NCBI RefSeq assembly: GCF_021044935.1
Contig: NZ_JAJNMP010000004.1
Coordinates: forward strand, 434,001-498,000
Direction: 5' to 3'
DNA from: Agromyces cavernae
GTDB taxonomy: Bacteria; Actinomycetota; Actinomycetes; Actinomycetales; Microbacteriaceae
DNA: 64,000 nucleotides
Shown here: positions 1 to 8,556 of the stretch, piece by piece
Position numbering within the stretch: position 1 is the stretch's first letter
Layout: every line of letters begins with the position of its first letter
Position numbers and translations under genes: made by a program
The notes under the pieces: model-generated
Databases searched by the model: none
Seen by the model: the letters and a program-made list of their open reading frames with translations, nothing else
What the model was told of the DNA's origin: nothing

Positions 1-614
1 GGGTGCTTGCGCGCGTACAGGGCGACCATGATCACGCAGACGAGCGCCCACAGGAGCCCGGGGCCGACGCCCGCCATGAACAGCGCGGCGATCGAGGTGC
101 TCGACACGAGCGAGTACACGATGAAGGTGTTGCTCGGGGGGATCAGCATGCCTGCCGGAGATGCGGCGGCGTTCACCGCCGCTGAGAACGCGGGATCGTA
201 GCCGTCCTTGCGCATCCTGGGCGACAGCACGGTGCCGACCGCGGCGGCCGACGCCACCGAAGCACCCGAGACGGCGCCGAACATGGCGTTCGCGACGACC
301 GTCGTCTGGGCCAGGGAGGCCGGCAGTCGACCGGCGATCACGAGCGCGAGGTCGATGAGCCTCGACGCGATGCCGCCGGTGTTCATCAGGCCGCCGGCGA
401 GGATGAAGAACGGGATCGCCAGCAGGGCGAACGAGTTGCTGGCGGCGAAGATGCGCTGTGCGCCCGTGAGCGCCGCCCCCTCCCAGTCCAGCAGGATGAC
501 GATGGCGAGCACCGATGGCAGCCCCATGGCGACGGCGACGGGCAGGCCCATGGCGATGCCGAGGGCGATACCCCCCACCAGGACGACGGTGGCGATGATG
601 GTGATGGTGTCCAT
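1..614 (-). CDS. dctM: TRAP transporter large permease DctM (partial, C-terminus beyond window)
   Basis: Large membrane subunit of a tripartite ATP-independent periplasmic transporter, the ion-coupled pore that imports organic acids delivered by the DctP lipoprotein. Read leftward from the ATG at 614, the protein begins MDTITIIATVVLVGG and continues with alternating hydrophobic helices. It contains the DctM-type stretches 'LLAIPFFILAGGLMN' and 'MFGAVSGASVASAAAVGT'. The start lies 4 nt after the dctQ stop, so the two are translationally linked. About 205 residues are visible; full-length DctM proteins are about 425, so the gene runs off the left edge. The substrate cannot be told from sequence. 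Confidence 0.9.
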   Translation of the reverse strand, partial: MDTITIIATVVLVGGIALGIAMGLPVAVAMGLPSVLAIVILLDWEGAALTGAQRIFAASNSFALLAIPFFILAGGLMNTGGIASRLIDLALVIAGRLPASLAQTTVVANAMFGAVSGASVASAAAVGTVLSPRMRKDGYDPAFSAAVNAAASPAGMLIPPSNTFIVYSLVSSTSIAALFMAGVGPGLLWALVCVIMVALYARKH

Positions 615-618
615 GGCC

Positions 619-1257
619 TCAGATCGCCTCTGCGTTCTCGTCGGGTTCGGGCACCGGCTTCTCGACGCCGGCGAGGATGCCGATCACGTGCGCCAGGGAA
701 TAGAAGATGATGATGACGCCGGCGATCGGAAGCACGAGGAACACCTGGCCGACGCTCAGCGGGAGCGTGGCGATGTCCTGGTCCCACGCGTTCTCCGCGA
801 CCCGGGAGCCGCCGATGATGAACGTGATGAGGATGAAGAACACGACGAGCGCCTCGATGACCACACCCATCACCTTCTGGAGGCGCGGGGGCAGTTTCTC
901 GACGAGGATCTCGACGGCGATGTGGCCGCGCTCCGAGAAGACGTACGCCGCAGCGAGCACGGCCAGCACCACGAACGTGTAGCGCGCCGCCTCCTCCGTC
1001 CACGGCGCCGAGTTGTTGAGGACCTCGCGCGTGAAGACCTGCCACGAGACGATGGCGACGAGCGCCACGAATGCGATGATGCAGAGCACGGCCAGCACTC
1101 GGTCGAGGACCCGGCGGATGACGCTCAGCACCGCGAGCAAACCACGCCAGCGGACGGGCCCGGTCGATCCCGGCTGCCCGGCACCGCCGGGTCGGTTCCC
1201 GCCGGGTGGGTTCCCGTCCGGCGGATGCTCGCCGGAAGCCGGTGGTCGGGTCGTCAC
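619..1257 (-). CDS. dctQ: TRAP transporter small permease DctQ
   Basis: Small four-helix membrane subunit of the TRAP transporter, which bridges the large permease and the solute receptor. The 212-residue product has a Gly/Pro-rich cytoplasmic N-terminus (about residues 1-38). Four hydrophobic helices follow, with the DctQ-type 'SWQVFTREVLNNSAPWTEEAARY' region around residue 70, split here by its helices. The GTG start at 1257 is preceded by AACGGAGGACAAC, a GGAGG 7 nt away. The gene sits between dctP (stop 1354) and dctM (start 614), the standard P-Q-M order. The proline-rich head is longer than in most DctQ proteins and could be partly untranslated if an internal start is used. Confidence 0.9.
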   Translation of the reverse strand: MTTRPPASGEHPPDGNPPGGNRPGGAGQPGSTGPVRWRGLLAVLSVIRRVLDRVLAVLCIIAFVALVAIVSWQVFTREVLNNSAPWTEEAARYTFVVLAVLAAAYVFSERGHIAVEILVEKLPPRLQKVMGVVIEALVVFFILITFIIGGSRVAENAWDQDIATLPLSVGQVFLVLPIAGVIIIFYSLAHVIGILAGVEKPVPEPDENAEAI

Positions 1258-1353
1258 GTTGTCCTCCGTTGGTTCGCGCGATGGGCCAGCGCCATCGAGT
1301 GCCCCGCAGTTCTTCGGGTTCTCGGGCGAGGGCGCCGGTGGTGCGGGTGAGAT

Positions 1354-2382
1354 CTACTCCGCGGTCGCGCGGATCGCGTCGTAGAGCGTCTGCTGCGAGT
1401 CCGTGGTGATGAACTCGTCGAGCAGCGGCGTGAGCGCCTCGACGAATGCCTCGCTGTCGACCTCTTCGAACGCCGCGCCGCCTTCTTCGGCACCGGCGAT
1501 CGCCTCCTCGGTCTGCGTGGTCCACAGGTCGGTGTGCTCCTGCCATGCGTTCGCCCAGCCCTCGTCGAACGCGGCGCGGTCGGCTTCGGACATCTTGGCC
1601 AGGGTGTCGGTGTTGCTGATGAGGAAGTCCGCGCCGATCAGGTGACGGGTGAAGGAGAAGAACGGCGCCACCTCGTAGTGCTTCTGGGTGAAGTACGAGA
1701 TCTCGTTGTTCTCGGCGCCGTCGATGACGCCGCTCTGCAGGCCCGTGTAGACCTCGGAGAACGCCATCGGGGTGGGCGACGCGCCCAGCGCGTTGATCAT
1801 CGAGATGAACACCGGGCTCTCCTGCACGCGGATCTTCTTGCCCGCGAGGTCGTCGGGCGTCTGCGCGATCCTGTCCTTCAGGTAGATGCTCCGCGCACCC
1901 TGGGTCAGTCCGCCGACGACGGTGATGTTGTTGCTCTCCTCGAGCGACGCGTAGACATCGCCGACGACCTCGTCGTCGCCCAGCACCGTCATCTGGTGGT
2001 CGATCGAGTCGAAGACCGTGGGGAGGCTGAATACGACGAAGTCGTCGTTCACGTTCTCGAGCTGCGGTGCCGAGACGATCGCCAGGTCGATCACGCCGTC
2101 GCTCACCGACTGGATGTACTCGGCCTGGTCGCCGAGCTGGGAGTCGGGGTAGACCTCGATGTTCCAGCGACCCTCGGTGGCCTCGGAGAGCTCCTCGCCG
2201 AAGGCCTCGAGCGCGAGGAACGAGGGGTGTTCCTGCGTCTGGTTGAGCGCGAGCTTCATCGTCGTCGACTCGGTGCTCCCGGCGGTCGCGTCGCCCCCGC
2301 CCGAGCCGCCGGCGCAGCCGGCCAGCGTGATCGCCGCCACTCCGATGATCGCGGATGCCTGCAGCAGACGTGTGATCTTCAT
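1354..2382 (-). CDS. dctP: TRAP transporter substrate-binding lipoprotein DctP
   Basis: Extracytoplasmic receptor of the TRAP system, presumably membrane-anchored. The ATG at 2382 gives a 342-residue protein with a positively charged signal peptide and lipobox LAGC (Cys23). A Gly/Ser/Thr linker leads into a DctP fold with family-typical stretches 'GARSIYLKDRI', 'KIRVQESPVF' and 'YTGLQSGVIDGAENNEISYFT' (in two parts near residues 200-225). Arg in 'KIRVQ' is the usual carboxylate-binding position. An AAGGAG ribosome site lies 9 nt upstream, which decides this start over a longer upstream frame. First gene of the operon. The ligand is probably an organic acid, but this is family knowledge only. 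Confidence 0.92.
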   Translation of the reverse strand: MKITRLLQASAIIGVAAITLAGCAGGSGGGDATAGSTESTTMKLALNQTQEHPSFLALEAFGEELSEATEGRWNIEVYPDSQLGDQAEYIQSVSDGVIDLAIVSAPQLENVNDDFVVFSLPTVFDSIDHQMTVLGDDEVVGDVYASLEESNNITVVGGLTQGARSIYLKDRIAQTPDDLAGKKIRVQESPVFISMINALGASPTPMAFSEVYTGLQSGVIDGAENNEISYFTQKHYEVAPFFSFTRHLIGADFLISNTDTLAKMSEADRAAFDEGWANAWQEHTDLWTTQTEEAIAGAEEGGAAFEEVDSEAFVEALTPLLDEFITTDSQQTLYDAIRATAE

Positions 2383-2527
2383 TCCTGATGCTCCTTTGCA
2401 TGGCAGACGAACACCGTGCCGGCCGGATCTCGGGTGGCCGTCGCAGGTCGCATGCGGCGTTGCGCGCTCGATCGGGCGCGATGTGCTGTGTTGTCGCCGA
2501 GCACCCTTGGGGCGGCTCGACTGCATC

Positions 2528-2567
2528 AATCTACGCAGGCGCTCGAAGCGTTGGCAACCAGTTGCCA
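2528..2567 (-). promoter_or_regulatory. Promoter of the TRAP operon with a palindromic operator over the -35
   Basis: On the minus strand, TTGCCA (2557-2552) and TAGATT (2533-2528) form a -35/-10 pair with an 18-nt spacer. The -35 lies inside a perfect inverted repeat TGGCAAC-CA-GTTGCCA (2552-2567), so a bound repressor would block RNA polymerase. No regulator gene is nearby. The operator style would suit a GntR- or LacI-type repressor, which is inference. Confidence 0.55.
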
Positions 2568-2607
2568 GTTGTTTCCGCGGACGTCGACGACCGCACGTTC
2601 GCGTGGG

Positions 2608-4038
2608 TCAGCGCACGATGTGCATGGCGCGCGCGGCGTCGGTGAGCGAGCCCGTGAGCGACGGGTAGACGGGGAACGCCTCGGCGAACTGATCGACCGT
2701 GAGGCGGTGCTCGATCGCGAGCGCGAGCGGGAAGATGAGCTCGGACGCCTTGGGCGCGACGATCACCCCGCCGATGATGCCGCCCGAGCCGCTGGAGGCG
2801 AACAGCTTCACGAACCCGTCCCGGATGCCCATCATCTTCGCGCGCGGGTTCGACGAGAGCGGCAGCTTGTAGACCACCCCCGGGACGACGCCCTCGTCGA
2901 TCTCCTTCTCGGTCCAGCCGACCGTGGCGATCTCGGGCTGCGTGAAGATGTTCGAGGTGATGTTGCGATTCTCGGGCGGGTTCACGATGTCGCCCATCGC
3001 GTGGAAGACGGCCGTGCGCCCCTGCATGGATGCGACGGAGGCGAGCGGCACGAACGTCGTGCAGTCGCCGGCGGCGTAGATGTTCGGCATCGACGTGCGC
3101 GCAACGCGATTCACGCGGATATGCCCGCTCTCGGCGAGCTGCACCCCCGCGGCTTCGAGGCCGAGGTCGGTCGTGTTCGGCACCGAACCGACCGCCATGA
3201 GGCAATGGCTGCCGCGCACCTCTCGCCCGTCGGTGAGGGTGGCGACCACCGAGTCGCCGTCGCGCACGACGGACTCGGCGCGCGACTTGTTGAGGACCTT
3301 CATGCCGTTGCGCTTGAAGACCTTCTCGATGACGGATGCCGCGTCCTGGTCTTCACCCGGAAGCACCTGGTCTCGGCTCGATATGAGTGTGACCTTGGCC
3401 CCGAGCGCACGGTACGCCGACGCGAACTCCGCACCCGTGACACCCGAACCGACGACGATGAGGTGCTCGGGCACCTGTTCGAGCTGGTAGAGCTGGGTCC
3501 ACGTGAGGATGCGTTCCCCGTCGGGCACCGCGCTCGGCAGGACTCGAGGGCTCGCGCCGACCGAGATGACGAGCGTGTCTGCCTCGATGCGATCGAAGTC
3601 GGTGCCGCCCTTGGCGGTCGACACGATGACGGCGTTGGGGCCGTCGAGGCGCCCCTCGCCCTGCACGAGGTGCACGCCGGCCTCGACCAGGTTGCTGCGC
3701 AGGTCTTCGGACTGCTGGGCCGCGAGCCCGAGGAGCCGCTTGTTGACCGCCGCGAGATTGATGGCGACCTCGGGCTTGACCGCTTTCTCGCCCGAGCCCT
3801 TCGCGAAGAACTGCACGCCGAGATCGGCGGCCTCCTTGACCGCGTTCGACGCCTCGGCGGTCGCGATGAGCGACTTCGAGGGGACCACGTCGGTGAGCAC
3901 CGCGGCACCGCCGACACCGGCACGCTCGATGAGCGTCACCTCGGCGCCGAGCTGCGCGGCCGCGCGCGCGGCCTCGTATCCCCCTGGACCTCCTCCGAGG
4001 ACGGCAATGCGTTGGGTGCGCTCGAACTCGTAGGCCAT
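2608..4038 (-). CDS. lpdA: NAD(P)H-quinone dehydrogenase of the LpdA type
   Basis: FAD-dependent pyridine-nucleotide oxidoreductase of the lipoamide dehydrogenase fold. In mycobacterial LpdA (Rv3303c) this group reduces quinones rather than lipoamide. FAD-binding GGGPGGYEAA lies at residues 15-24, a second dinucleotide motif VVGSGVTGAEFA near 190, and the FAD-contacting 'YAAGDCT' near 320. The redox-active CxxxxC of true lipoamide dehydrogenases is absent: the site reads VGGAAVLTDVVPSKS (residues 42-56), as in LpdA. The ATG at 4038 is chosen over a GTG 6 nt upstream because a CAGAAT -10 lies exactly 6 nt before it, giving a leaderless start. Divergent from deoD, as in M. tuberculosis. Confidence 0.88.
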   Translation of the reverse strand: MAYEFERTQRIAVLGGGPGGYEAARAAAQLGAEVTLIERAGVGGAAVLTDVVPSKSLIATAEASNAVKEAADLGVQFFAKGSGEKAVKPEVAINLAAVNKRLLGLAAQQSEDLRSNLVEAGVHLVQGEGRLDGPNAVIVSTAKGGTDFDRIEADTLVISVGASPRVLPSAVPDGERILTWTQLYQLEQVPEHLIVVGSGVTGAEFASAYRALGAKVTLISSRDQVLPGEDQDAASVIEKVFKRNGMKVLNKSRAESVVRDGDSVVATLTDGREVRGSHCLMAVGSVPNTTDLGLEAAGVQLAESGHIRVNRVARTSMPNIYAAGDCTTFVPLASVASMQGRTAVFHAMGDIVNPPENRNITSNIFTQPEIATVGWTEKEIDEGVVPGVVYKLPLSSNPRAKMMGIRDGFVKLFASSGSGGIIGGVIVAPKASELIFPLALAIEHRLTVDQFAEAFPVYPSLTGSLTDAARAMHIVR

Positions 4039-4124
4039 GCTCACATTCTGTCAGTCCCGGCACCGCCGCCCGCATCCGAGCACGACCCGCGCCGCGACAT
4101 CCGCTGCGCCCTTAGAGTGGTGGG

Positions 4125-4952
4125 ATGCACGATGCGAACCCGCTCGACGACCCCGCTGCCGACCCCTTCGCCATCGCCGCCGATGCGGCCGCGAAGATCG
4201 CGGAACTCACCGGTGTCGACCATCACGACGTCGCCCTCACACTCGGCAGCGGCTGGGGCCGTGCCGCCGAGATCATCGGCGAGACGACGCACACGATCGC
4301 GGCGACCGAGGTGCCCGGCTTCTCGAAGCCCGCGCTCGAAGGGCACGTCGGCACGCTGCGCTCGGTGCTGCTGCCGAGCGGCAAGCGCGCGCTCGTCATC
4401 GGCGCCCGCACCCACTACTACGAGGGCCACGGCGTGCGCCGCGTCGTGCACTCGGTGCGCACCGCCGCCGCCACGGGCGCGAAGACCATGATCCTCACGA
4501 ACGGCGCCGGCGGCATCAAGGAGCACTGGACGCCGGGTACCCCCGTGCTCATCAGCGACCACATCAACCTCACCGCCGACTCGCCGCTCGAGGGCGCGAC
4601 CTTCGTCGACCTCACCGACCTGTACTCGCGGCGACTGCGCGATCTGGCCCGCTCGATCGCGCCCGAGCTCGACGAGGGCGTGTACTGCCAGTTCCGGGGA
4701 CCGCACTACGAGACGCCCGCCGAGGTGCAGATGGCCAAGGCCATCGGCGGTCACATCGTCGGCATGTCGACCGCGCTCGAGGCCATCGCCGCGCGACAGG
4801 CGGGCATGGAGGTGCTCGGCATGTCGCTCATCACGAACCTCGCCGCCGGTATCCAGCAGACTCCGCTGAGCCACGCCGAGGTCATCGAGGCCGGCCAGGC
4901 GGCCGAGCCCGTCATCAGCCGGCTGCTCGCCGACGTCGTCGCCGCCCTGTAG
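4125..4952 (+). CDS. deoD: Purine-nucleoside phosphorylase
   Basis: Cleaves purine (deoxy)nucleosides with phosphate to base plus (deoxy)ribose-1-phosphate. The 275-residue protein belongs to the trimeric PNP class. Visible motifs are the phosphate-binding GSGWG (41-45), 'GARTHYYEGH' (93-102), 'TNGAGGI' (~124) and 'GPHYETPAEV' (~195). A TAGAGT hexamer at 4113-4118 stands 6 nt before the ATG, with no Shine-Dalgarno, so the mRNA is probably leaderless. The mutase at 4974 follows after 21 nt and would convert the released pentose-1-phosphate or a related sugar phosphate. The actinobacterial orthologue is also called punA. Confidence 0.95.
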   Translation: MHDANPLDDPAADPFAIAADAAAKIAELTGVDHHDVALTLGSGWGRAAEIIGETTHTIAATEVPGFSKPALEGHVGTLRSVLLPSGKRALVIGARTHYYEGHGVRRVVHSVRTAAATGAKTMILTNGAGGIKEHWTPGTPVLISDHINLTADSPLEGATFVDLTDLYSRRLRDLARSIAPELDEGVYCQFRGPHYETPAEVQMAKAIGGHIVGMSTALEAIAARQAGMEVLGMSLITNLAAGIQQTPLSHAEVIEAGQAAEPVISRLLADVVAAL

Positions 4953-4973
4953 TCCATCGGAAGGGACCAGCGG

Positions 4974-6695
4974 ATGTCGCAGCACATCGATCCCCGTGAC
5001 GCCCAGCGCGTCGCTCTCGCCGAGGCTTGGATCGCACAGGACCCCGATCCCGAGACCCGCGAAGAGCTCGGCGCGATCATCGCGGCGGTGCGCGGAGGCG
5101 ATCCTGCGGCATCCGCCGACCTCGCGGACCGGTTCGATTCGCGCCTCGCGTTCGGCACCGCCGGACTGCGCGGAGCGATCGCGGCCGGACCCAACCGCAT
5201 GAACCGCGTGCTCGTCGCCCAGGCGGCGGCGGGCCTCGCCGCGTACCTCATCGAGCGCGCGGTGCCGGGCTCGACGCCGTCGATCGTGATCGGCTACGAC
5301 GGTCGCAAGAACTCCGACGTGTTCGCGCGCGACTCTGCCGAGATCATGGCGGGCGCGGGCGTTCGCGCCGTGCTGCTCCCCCGCCTGCTGCCGACCCCGG
5401 TGCTCGCGTTCGCGGTACGGCACCTGGGCATGTCGGCCGGCGTGATGGTCACCGCCTCGCACAACCCGCCGAACGACAACGGCTACAAGGTCTACCTCGG
5501 AGGAGACGACCACGGCTCGCAGATCGTCGCCCCGGCCGATGCCGAGATCGCCGCGCACATCACCCGCATCGCCGAGACCCGCGCCGTTCCCGACCTCCCT
5601 CGTGGCACATTCTGGACCGCGGCCGAGTCCGTCATCGACGAGTACGTGCGGCAGACGGCGCTCGTCGCCTCGCCCACGGGCGCGGCGCCCGCCGCGCAGC
5701 CACTTGTCGTCTACACGGCGATGCACGGCGTGGGGTGGCAGACGATGTCACGGGTGCTCGAGGCGGCCGGCTTCGAGGCCCCGACCCTCGTCGACGAGCA
5801 GATCGCGCCCGATGCCGCCTTCCCCACGGTCGCGTTCCCGAACCCCGAAGAGCCCGGCGCCATGGACCTCAGCTTCGAACGAGCGCGAGCCGTCGGCGCC
5901 GAGCTCATCATCGCCAACGACCCCGACGCCGATCGGCTCGCGATCGCGATTCCCGACCCGGCAGCCGACGAGGGCTACCGGCGCCTCACCGGCAACGAGG
6001 TCGGGCTGACGCTCGGCTGGCAGGCCGCACGCCGCGCCGCCGACGCGCCCGGCGACTCGGGTCCGAACGGGGCGCTCGCGTGTTCGATCGTCTCGTCGCC
6101 CGGACTCGAGGCGGTCGCGAGCGCGTACGGCCTCGACTTCGAGGCCACGCTCACGGGCTTCAAGTGGATCTCGCGCGCCCCGGGGCTCGTGTTCGGCTTC
6201 GAGGAGGCCCTCGGCTACCTCGTGAATCCGGGCACCGTGCGCGATAAAGACGGAATCTCTGCCGGTCTCGCGTTCCTCGCACTCGCTGCCGAACTGAAGG
6301 CCGAGGGCCGCACGGTCGCCGACCACCTCGACGAGTTCGTCGAGCGATTCGGATGCCACGCCTCCGGCCAGGTCTCGATCAGGGTCACCGACCTCTCGCG
6401 CATCGGCGAGGTCATGGCACGGCTCCGCGCCGAACCGCCCGCCTCGGTCGGGGGCATCCGGGTCGAGCGCATCGAAGACCTGGCCGACGGGTTCGGCGCC
6501 CTTCCGCCCTCAGACGTGCTGCGCATCGTGCTCGAGGGCGGCGCACGAGTCATGGTGCGCCCCAGCGGAACCGAGCCCAAGCTCAAGGTGTACATCGACG
6601 CCGTGTCGGTCGACGGAACGGTGGGCGAGCGGCGAGCCGCGGCATCCGCTGCCGTCGCCGCGCTCGATGCCGGCATGCGCGAACTCGTCGCGTAG
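4974..6695 (+). CDS. pmmB: Phospho-sugar mutase (phosphomannomutase/phosphopentomutase-like)
   Basis: Alpha-D-phosphohexomutase superfamily enzyme, 573 residues, moving phosphate between C1 and C6 (or C5) of a sugar. The phosphoserine loop TASHNPPNDNGYKVY is at about 159-173, the metal loop DPDADR at about 316 and the phosphate-binding RPSGTEPKLKVY near the C-terminus (~528). An N-terminal segment before the catalytic domain gives the length typical of PmmB/PGM2-like enzymes. Following deoD directly, it most likely handles pentose-1-phosphate from nucleoside breakdown. That role is inferred from context; the family also includes phosphomannomutases. The start is ATG after AAGGGA. Confidence 0.9.
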   Translation: MSQHIDPRDAQRVALAEAWIAQDPDPETREELGAIIAAVRGGDPAASADLADRFDSRLAFGTAGLRGAIAAGPNRMNRVLVAQAAAGLAAYLIERAVPGSTPSIVIGYDGRKNSDVFARDSAEIMAGAGVRAVLLPRLLPTPVLAFAVRHLGMSAGVMVTASHNPPNDNGYKVYLGGDDHGSQIVAPADAEIAAHITRIAETRAVPDLPRGTFWTAAESVIDEYVRQTALVASPTGAAPAAQPLVVYTAMHGVGWQTMSRVLEAAGFEAPTLVDEQIAPDAAFPTVAFPNPEEPGAMDLSFERARAVGAELIIANDPDADRLAIAIPDPAADEGYRRLTGNEVGLTLGWQAARRAADAPGDSGPNGALACSIVSSPGLEAVASAYGLDFEATLTGFKWISRAPGLVFGFEEALGYLVNPGTVRDKDGISAGLAFLALAAELKAEGRTVADHLDEFVERFGCHASGQVSIRVTDLSRIGEVMARLRAEPPASVGGIRVERIEDLADGFGALPPSDVLRIVLEGGARVMVRPSGTEPKLKVYIDAVSVDGTVGERRAAASAAVAALDAGMRELVA

Positions 6696-6729
6696 GCGTC
6701 GGTCGCGGTGCGCCGCAGCGCCGACGCGG

Positions 6730-7218
6730 CTATGCGCTCGGCGAGGCCTCACTCGTGGACGATGCATCGCCGGTCAGGCCGATGCCGAGCAGGCTGCGCA
6801 CCTCGTCGGGCGTCGTCGCACGCGCCAGACGAGCGACCGTGCCACCGTCGTTGAAGACGTTCGCGAGCGACGCCACCGACGCCACATGGTCTTCGGCGTT
6901 CGAGACGGCGAGCCCCACGACGACCCGCACGGGATCGTTGTGCGGGTGCCCGAACGCGACCGGCTCGGCAAGGGTGACCACGGCGAGCCCCGCTCGTCGC
7001 ACGTCGGGCCCGGGCCTGGCGTGCGCGAGGGCGAGGCCCGGCGCGATGACCACGTACGCGCCGAACTCCTCGATGACCGAGATCATGCGATCGGAGTACT
7101 CGGCTCGCGTCGAGCCGGACAACCTCAGGGCACGCCCGGCGAGGCGAACGGCGTCACGCCAATCGGTCGCGTGCGCGCCCAGCATGACCCCGGCGTCGGC
7201 CAGCGGAGGGAAGGTCAT
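6730..7218 (-). CDS. PTS fructose/mannitol-type EIIA domain protein
   Basis: Single-domain EIIA protein of the phosphotransferase system (PTS_EIIA_2 fold), which relays phosphate from HPr to a sugar permease or acts as a regulator. The active histidine is in 'APGLALAHARPGPDV', and a second conserved motif is 'FGHPHNDPVRVVVGLA'. The ATG at 7218 gives 162 residues; a TTG at 7275, 8 nt from the add stop, would add 19 residues. It is the last gene after add on the minus strand. No EIIB or EIIC partner is seen here, so its permease must be elsewhere or it regulates nucleoside/sugar metabolism. Convergent with the mutase gene, only 35 nt apart. Confidence 0.82.
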   Translation of the reverse strand: MTFPPLADAGVMLGAHATDWRDAVRLAGRALRLSGSTRAEYSDRMISVIEEFGAYVVIAPGLALAHARPGPDVRRAGLAVVTLAEPVAFGHPHNDPVRVVVGLAVSNAEDHVASVASLANVFNDGGTVARLARATTPDEVRSLLGIGLTGDASSTSEASPSA

Positions 7219-7282
7219 CGGGGGTCCATTCAGGCGGCGGTCGGATGCGGGCGGGGTCGCTGCATCCGTCGTCAAGCGGGGT

Positions 7283-8404
7283 TCAGGCCTCGTCGAAGCC
7301 GTCTTGGATGAGCTCGGCGAGCTCCTCGCGGTCGTCGAGCGGGAGGAAGGCCGACGCGGCGGCGTTCAGCTGGAACGTCTCGAAGTCGTCGAGGTCGTAC
7401 CCGAAGGCATCGCCGAGCAGCGCGAGCTCTCGCGTGAGCGAGGTGCCGCTCTGCAGGCGATTGTCGACGTTCACCGTCACCCGGAACCCGAGCTGGTAGA
7501 GGAGGTCGAACGGGTGATCCACGAGTTCGTCGCCCCACGCCGCGATCGCACCGGTCTGCACGTTCGACGACGGACTCGTCTCGAGCGCGACCTCGCGGTC
7601 GCGCACCCACTGGGCGATCGGCCCGAGCGAGACATAGGTGTTCTCGTCGTCTTGGCGCTCGATGACGAGGTCTTCGGCGATGCGCACCCCGTGGCCCAGG
7701 CGCAGCGCGCGACCGTCGAGCAGGGCGCTGCGGATCGATTCGAGCCCATCGGCCTCGCCCGCGTGGATGGTGACCGGCATGAACTGGCCCGCGAGGTAGT
7801 CGAAGGCCGTGCGGTGCCTGGACGGCAGGAAGCCGGCCTCGGGGCCGGCGATGTCGAAACCGACGACGCCGCGCTCACGGTGGCGCACGGCGAGCTCGGC
7901 GATCTCGAGCCCGCGGTCGTTGTGCCGCATCGCGGTGACGAGCTGGCCGACGCGGATGCGGCGGCCCAGCGCCTGCACGTCGTCGAGGCCCTGCTCGATG
8001 CCCGCCTGCACGGCCTCGACCGCCTCGTCGAGGCTGAGGCCGCGGGTGAGGTGCTGCTCTGGCGCCCAGCGGATCTCGCCGTAGATGACACCGTCGGCAC
8101 CCAGATCTTGCACGAACTCGCGAGCGACGCGACTGAGACCCGCGCGGGTCTGCATGACCGCCGTCGTCAGGTCGAACGTCTTGAGGTACTCGACGAGCGA
8201 GCCCGAGTTCGACTGTTCGGTGAACCACGCACCGAGTGCTTCGGCGTCGGCCGCGGGTACCTCGAGCCCGAGTTCGTCGGCGAGCTCGATGAGCGTCTGC
8301 GGGCGCAGGCCGCCGTCGAGGTGATCGTGCAGCGAGATCTTCGGCAGCGTCTGGATGTCGGCGCCGTCGCCCTCGAGCCGGTACTCCGTCGGAATCGTGT
8401 TCAC
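7283..8404 (-). CDS. add: Adenosine deaminase
   Basis: Zinc hydrolase that deaminates (deoxy)adenosine to (deoxy)inosine, feeding the purine-nucleoside phosphorylase encoded nearby. The 373-residue amidohydrolase-fold protein carries the metal pair HDH in 'ISLHDHLDGGLRP' (H26, H28). It also has 'HAGEADG' with its His and catalytic Glu near 217, 'LGHGVRI' near 240, and 'ETSPSSNVQTG' near 290. The ATG at 8404 follows a short gap holding a REP-like hairpin after deoA. The PTS EIIA gene follows. Confidence 0.95.
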   Translation of the reverse strand: MNTIPTEYRLEGDGADIQTLPKISLHDHLDGGLRPQTLIELADELGLEVPAADAEALGAWFTEQSNSGSLVEYLKTFDLTTAVMQTRAGLSRVAREFVQDLGADGVIYGEIRWAPEQHLTRGLSLDEAVEAVQAGIEQGLDDVQALGRRIRVGQLVTAMRHNDRGLEIAELAVRHRERGVVGFDIAGPEAGFLPSRHRTAFDYLAGQFMPVTIHAGEADGLESIRSALLDGRALRLGHGVRIAEDLVIERQDDENTYVSLGPIAQWVRDREVALETSPSSNVQTGAIAAWGDELVDHPFDLLYQLGFRVTVNVDNRLQSGTSLTRELALLGDAFGYDLDDFETFQLNAAASAFLPLDDREELAELIQDGFDEA

Positions 8405-8467
8405 GACTCAACGATAGCGACACGGACGCCGCGAAGTGTCGGCATTCTCGAAGCAATGACGCGGCGC

Positions 8468-8550
8468 GTCGGTCGAGTTGCGAGGTACGAGCGTATCGAG
8501 ACCTGTTGCGAGATCTCGATACGCTCGCCGGCGCTCACTACTCGATCGAC
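8468..8550. repeat. REP-like inverted repeat between deoA and add
   Basis: Outer arms resemble GTCGGTCGAG / CTCGATCGAC. The inner arms GAGCGTATCGAGA (8489-8501) and TCTCGATACGCTC (8514-8526) are perfect over 13 bp. It is a member of the dispersed family described under 35791 and 47118. As an mRNA hairpin it could terminate or process the cdd-deoA message before add. Confidence 0.8.
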
Positions 8551-8556
8551 GCGAGC

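Noticed and set aside
2416-4491. 691-residue plus-strand frame opposite lpdA
   Set aside because: Antisense shadow of lpdA running into deoD in another frame; no recognisable domain.
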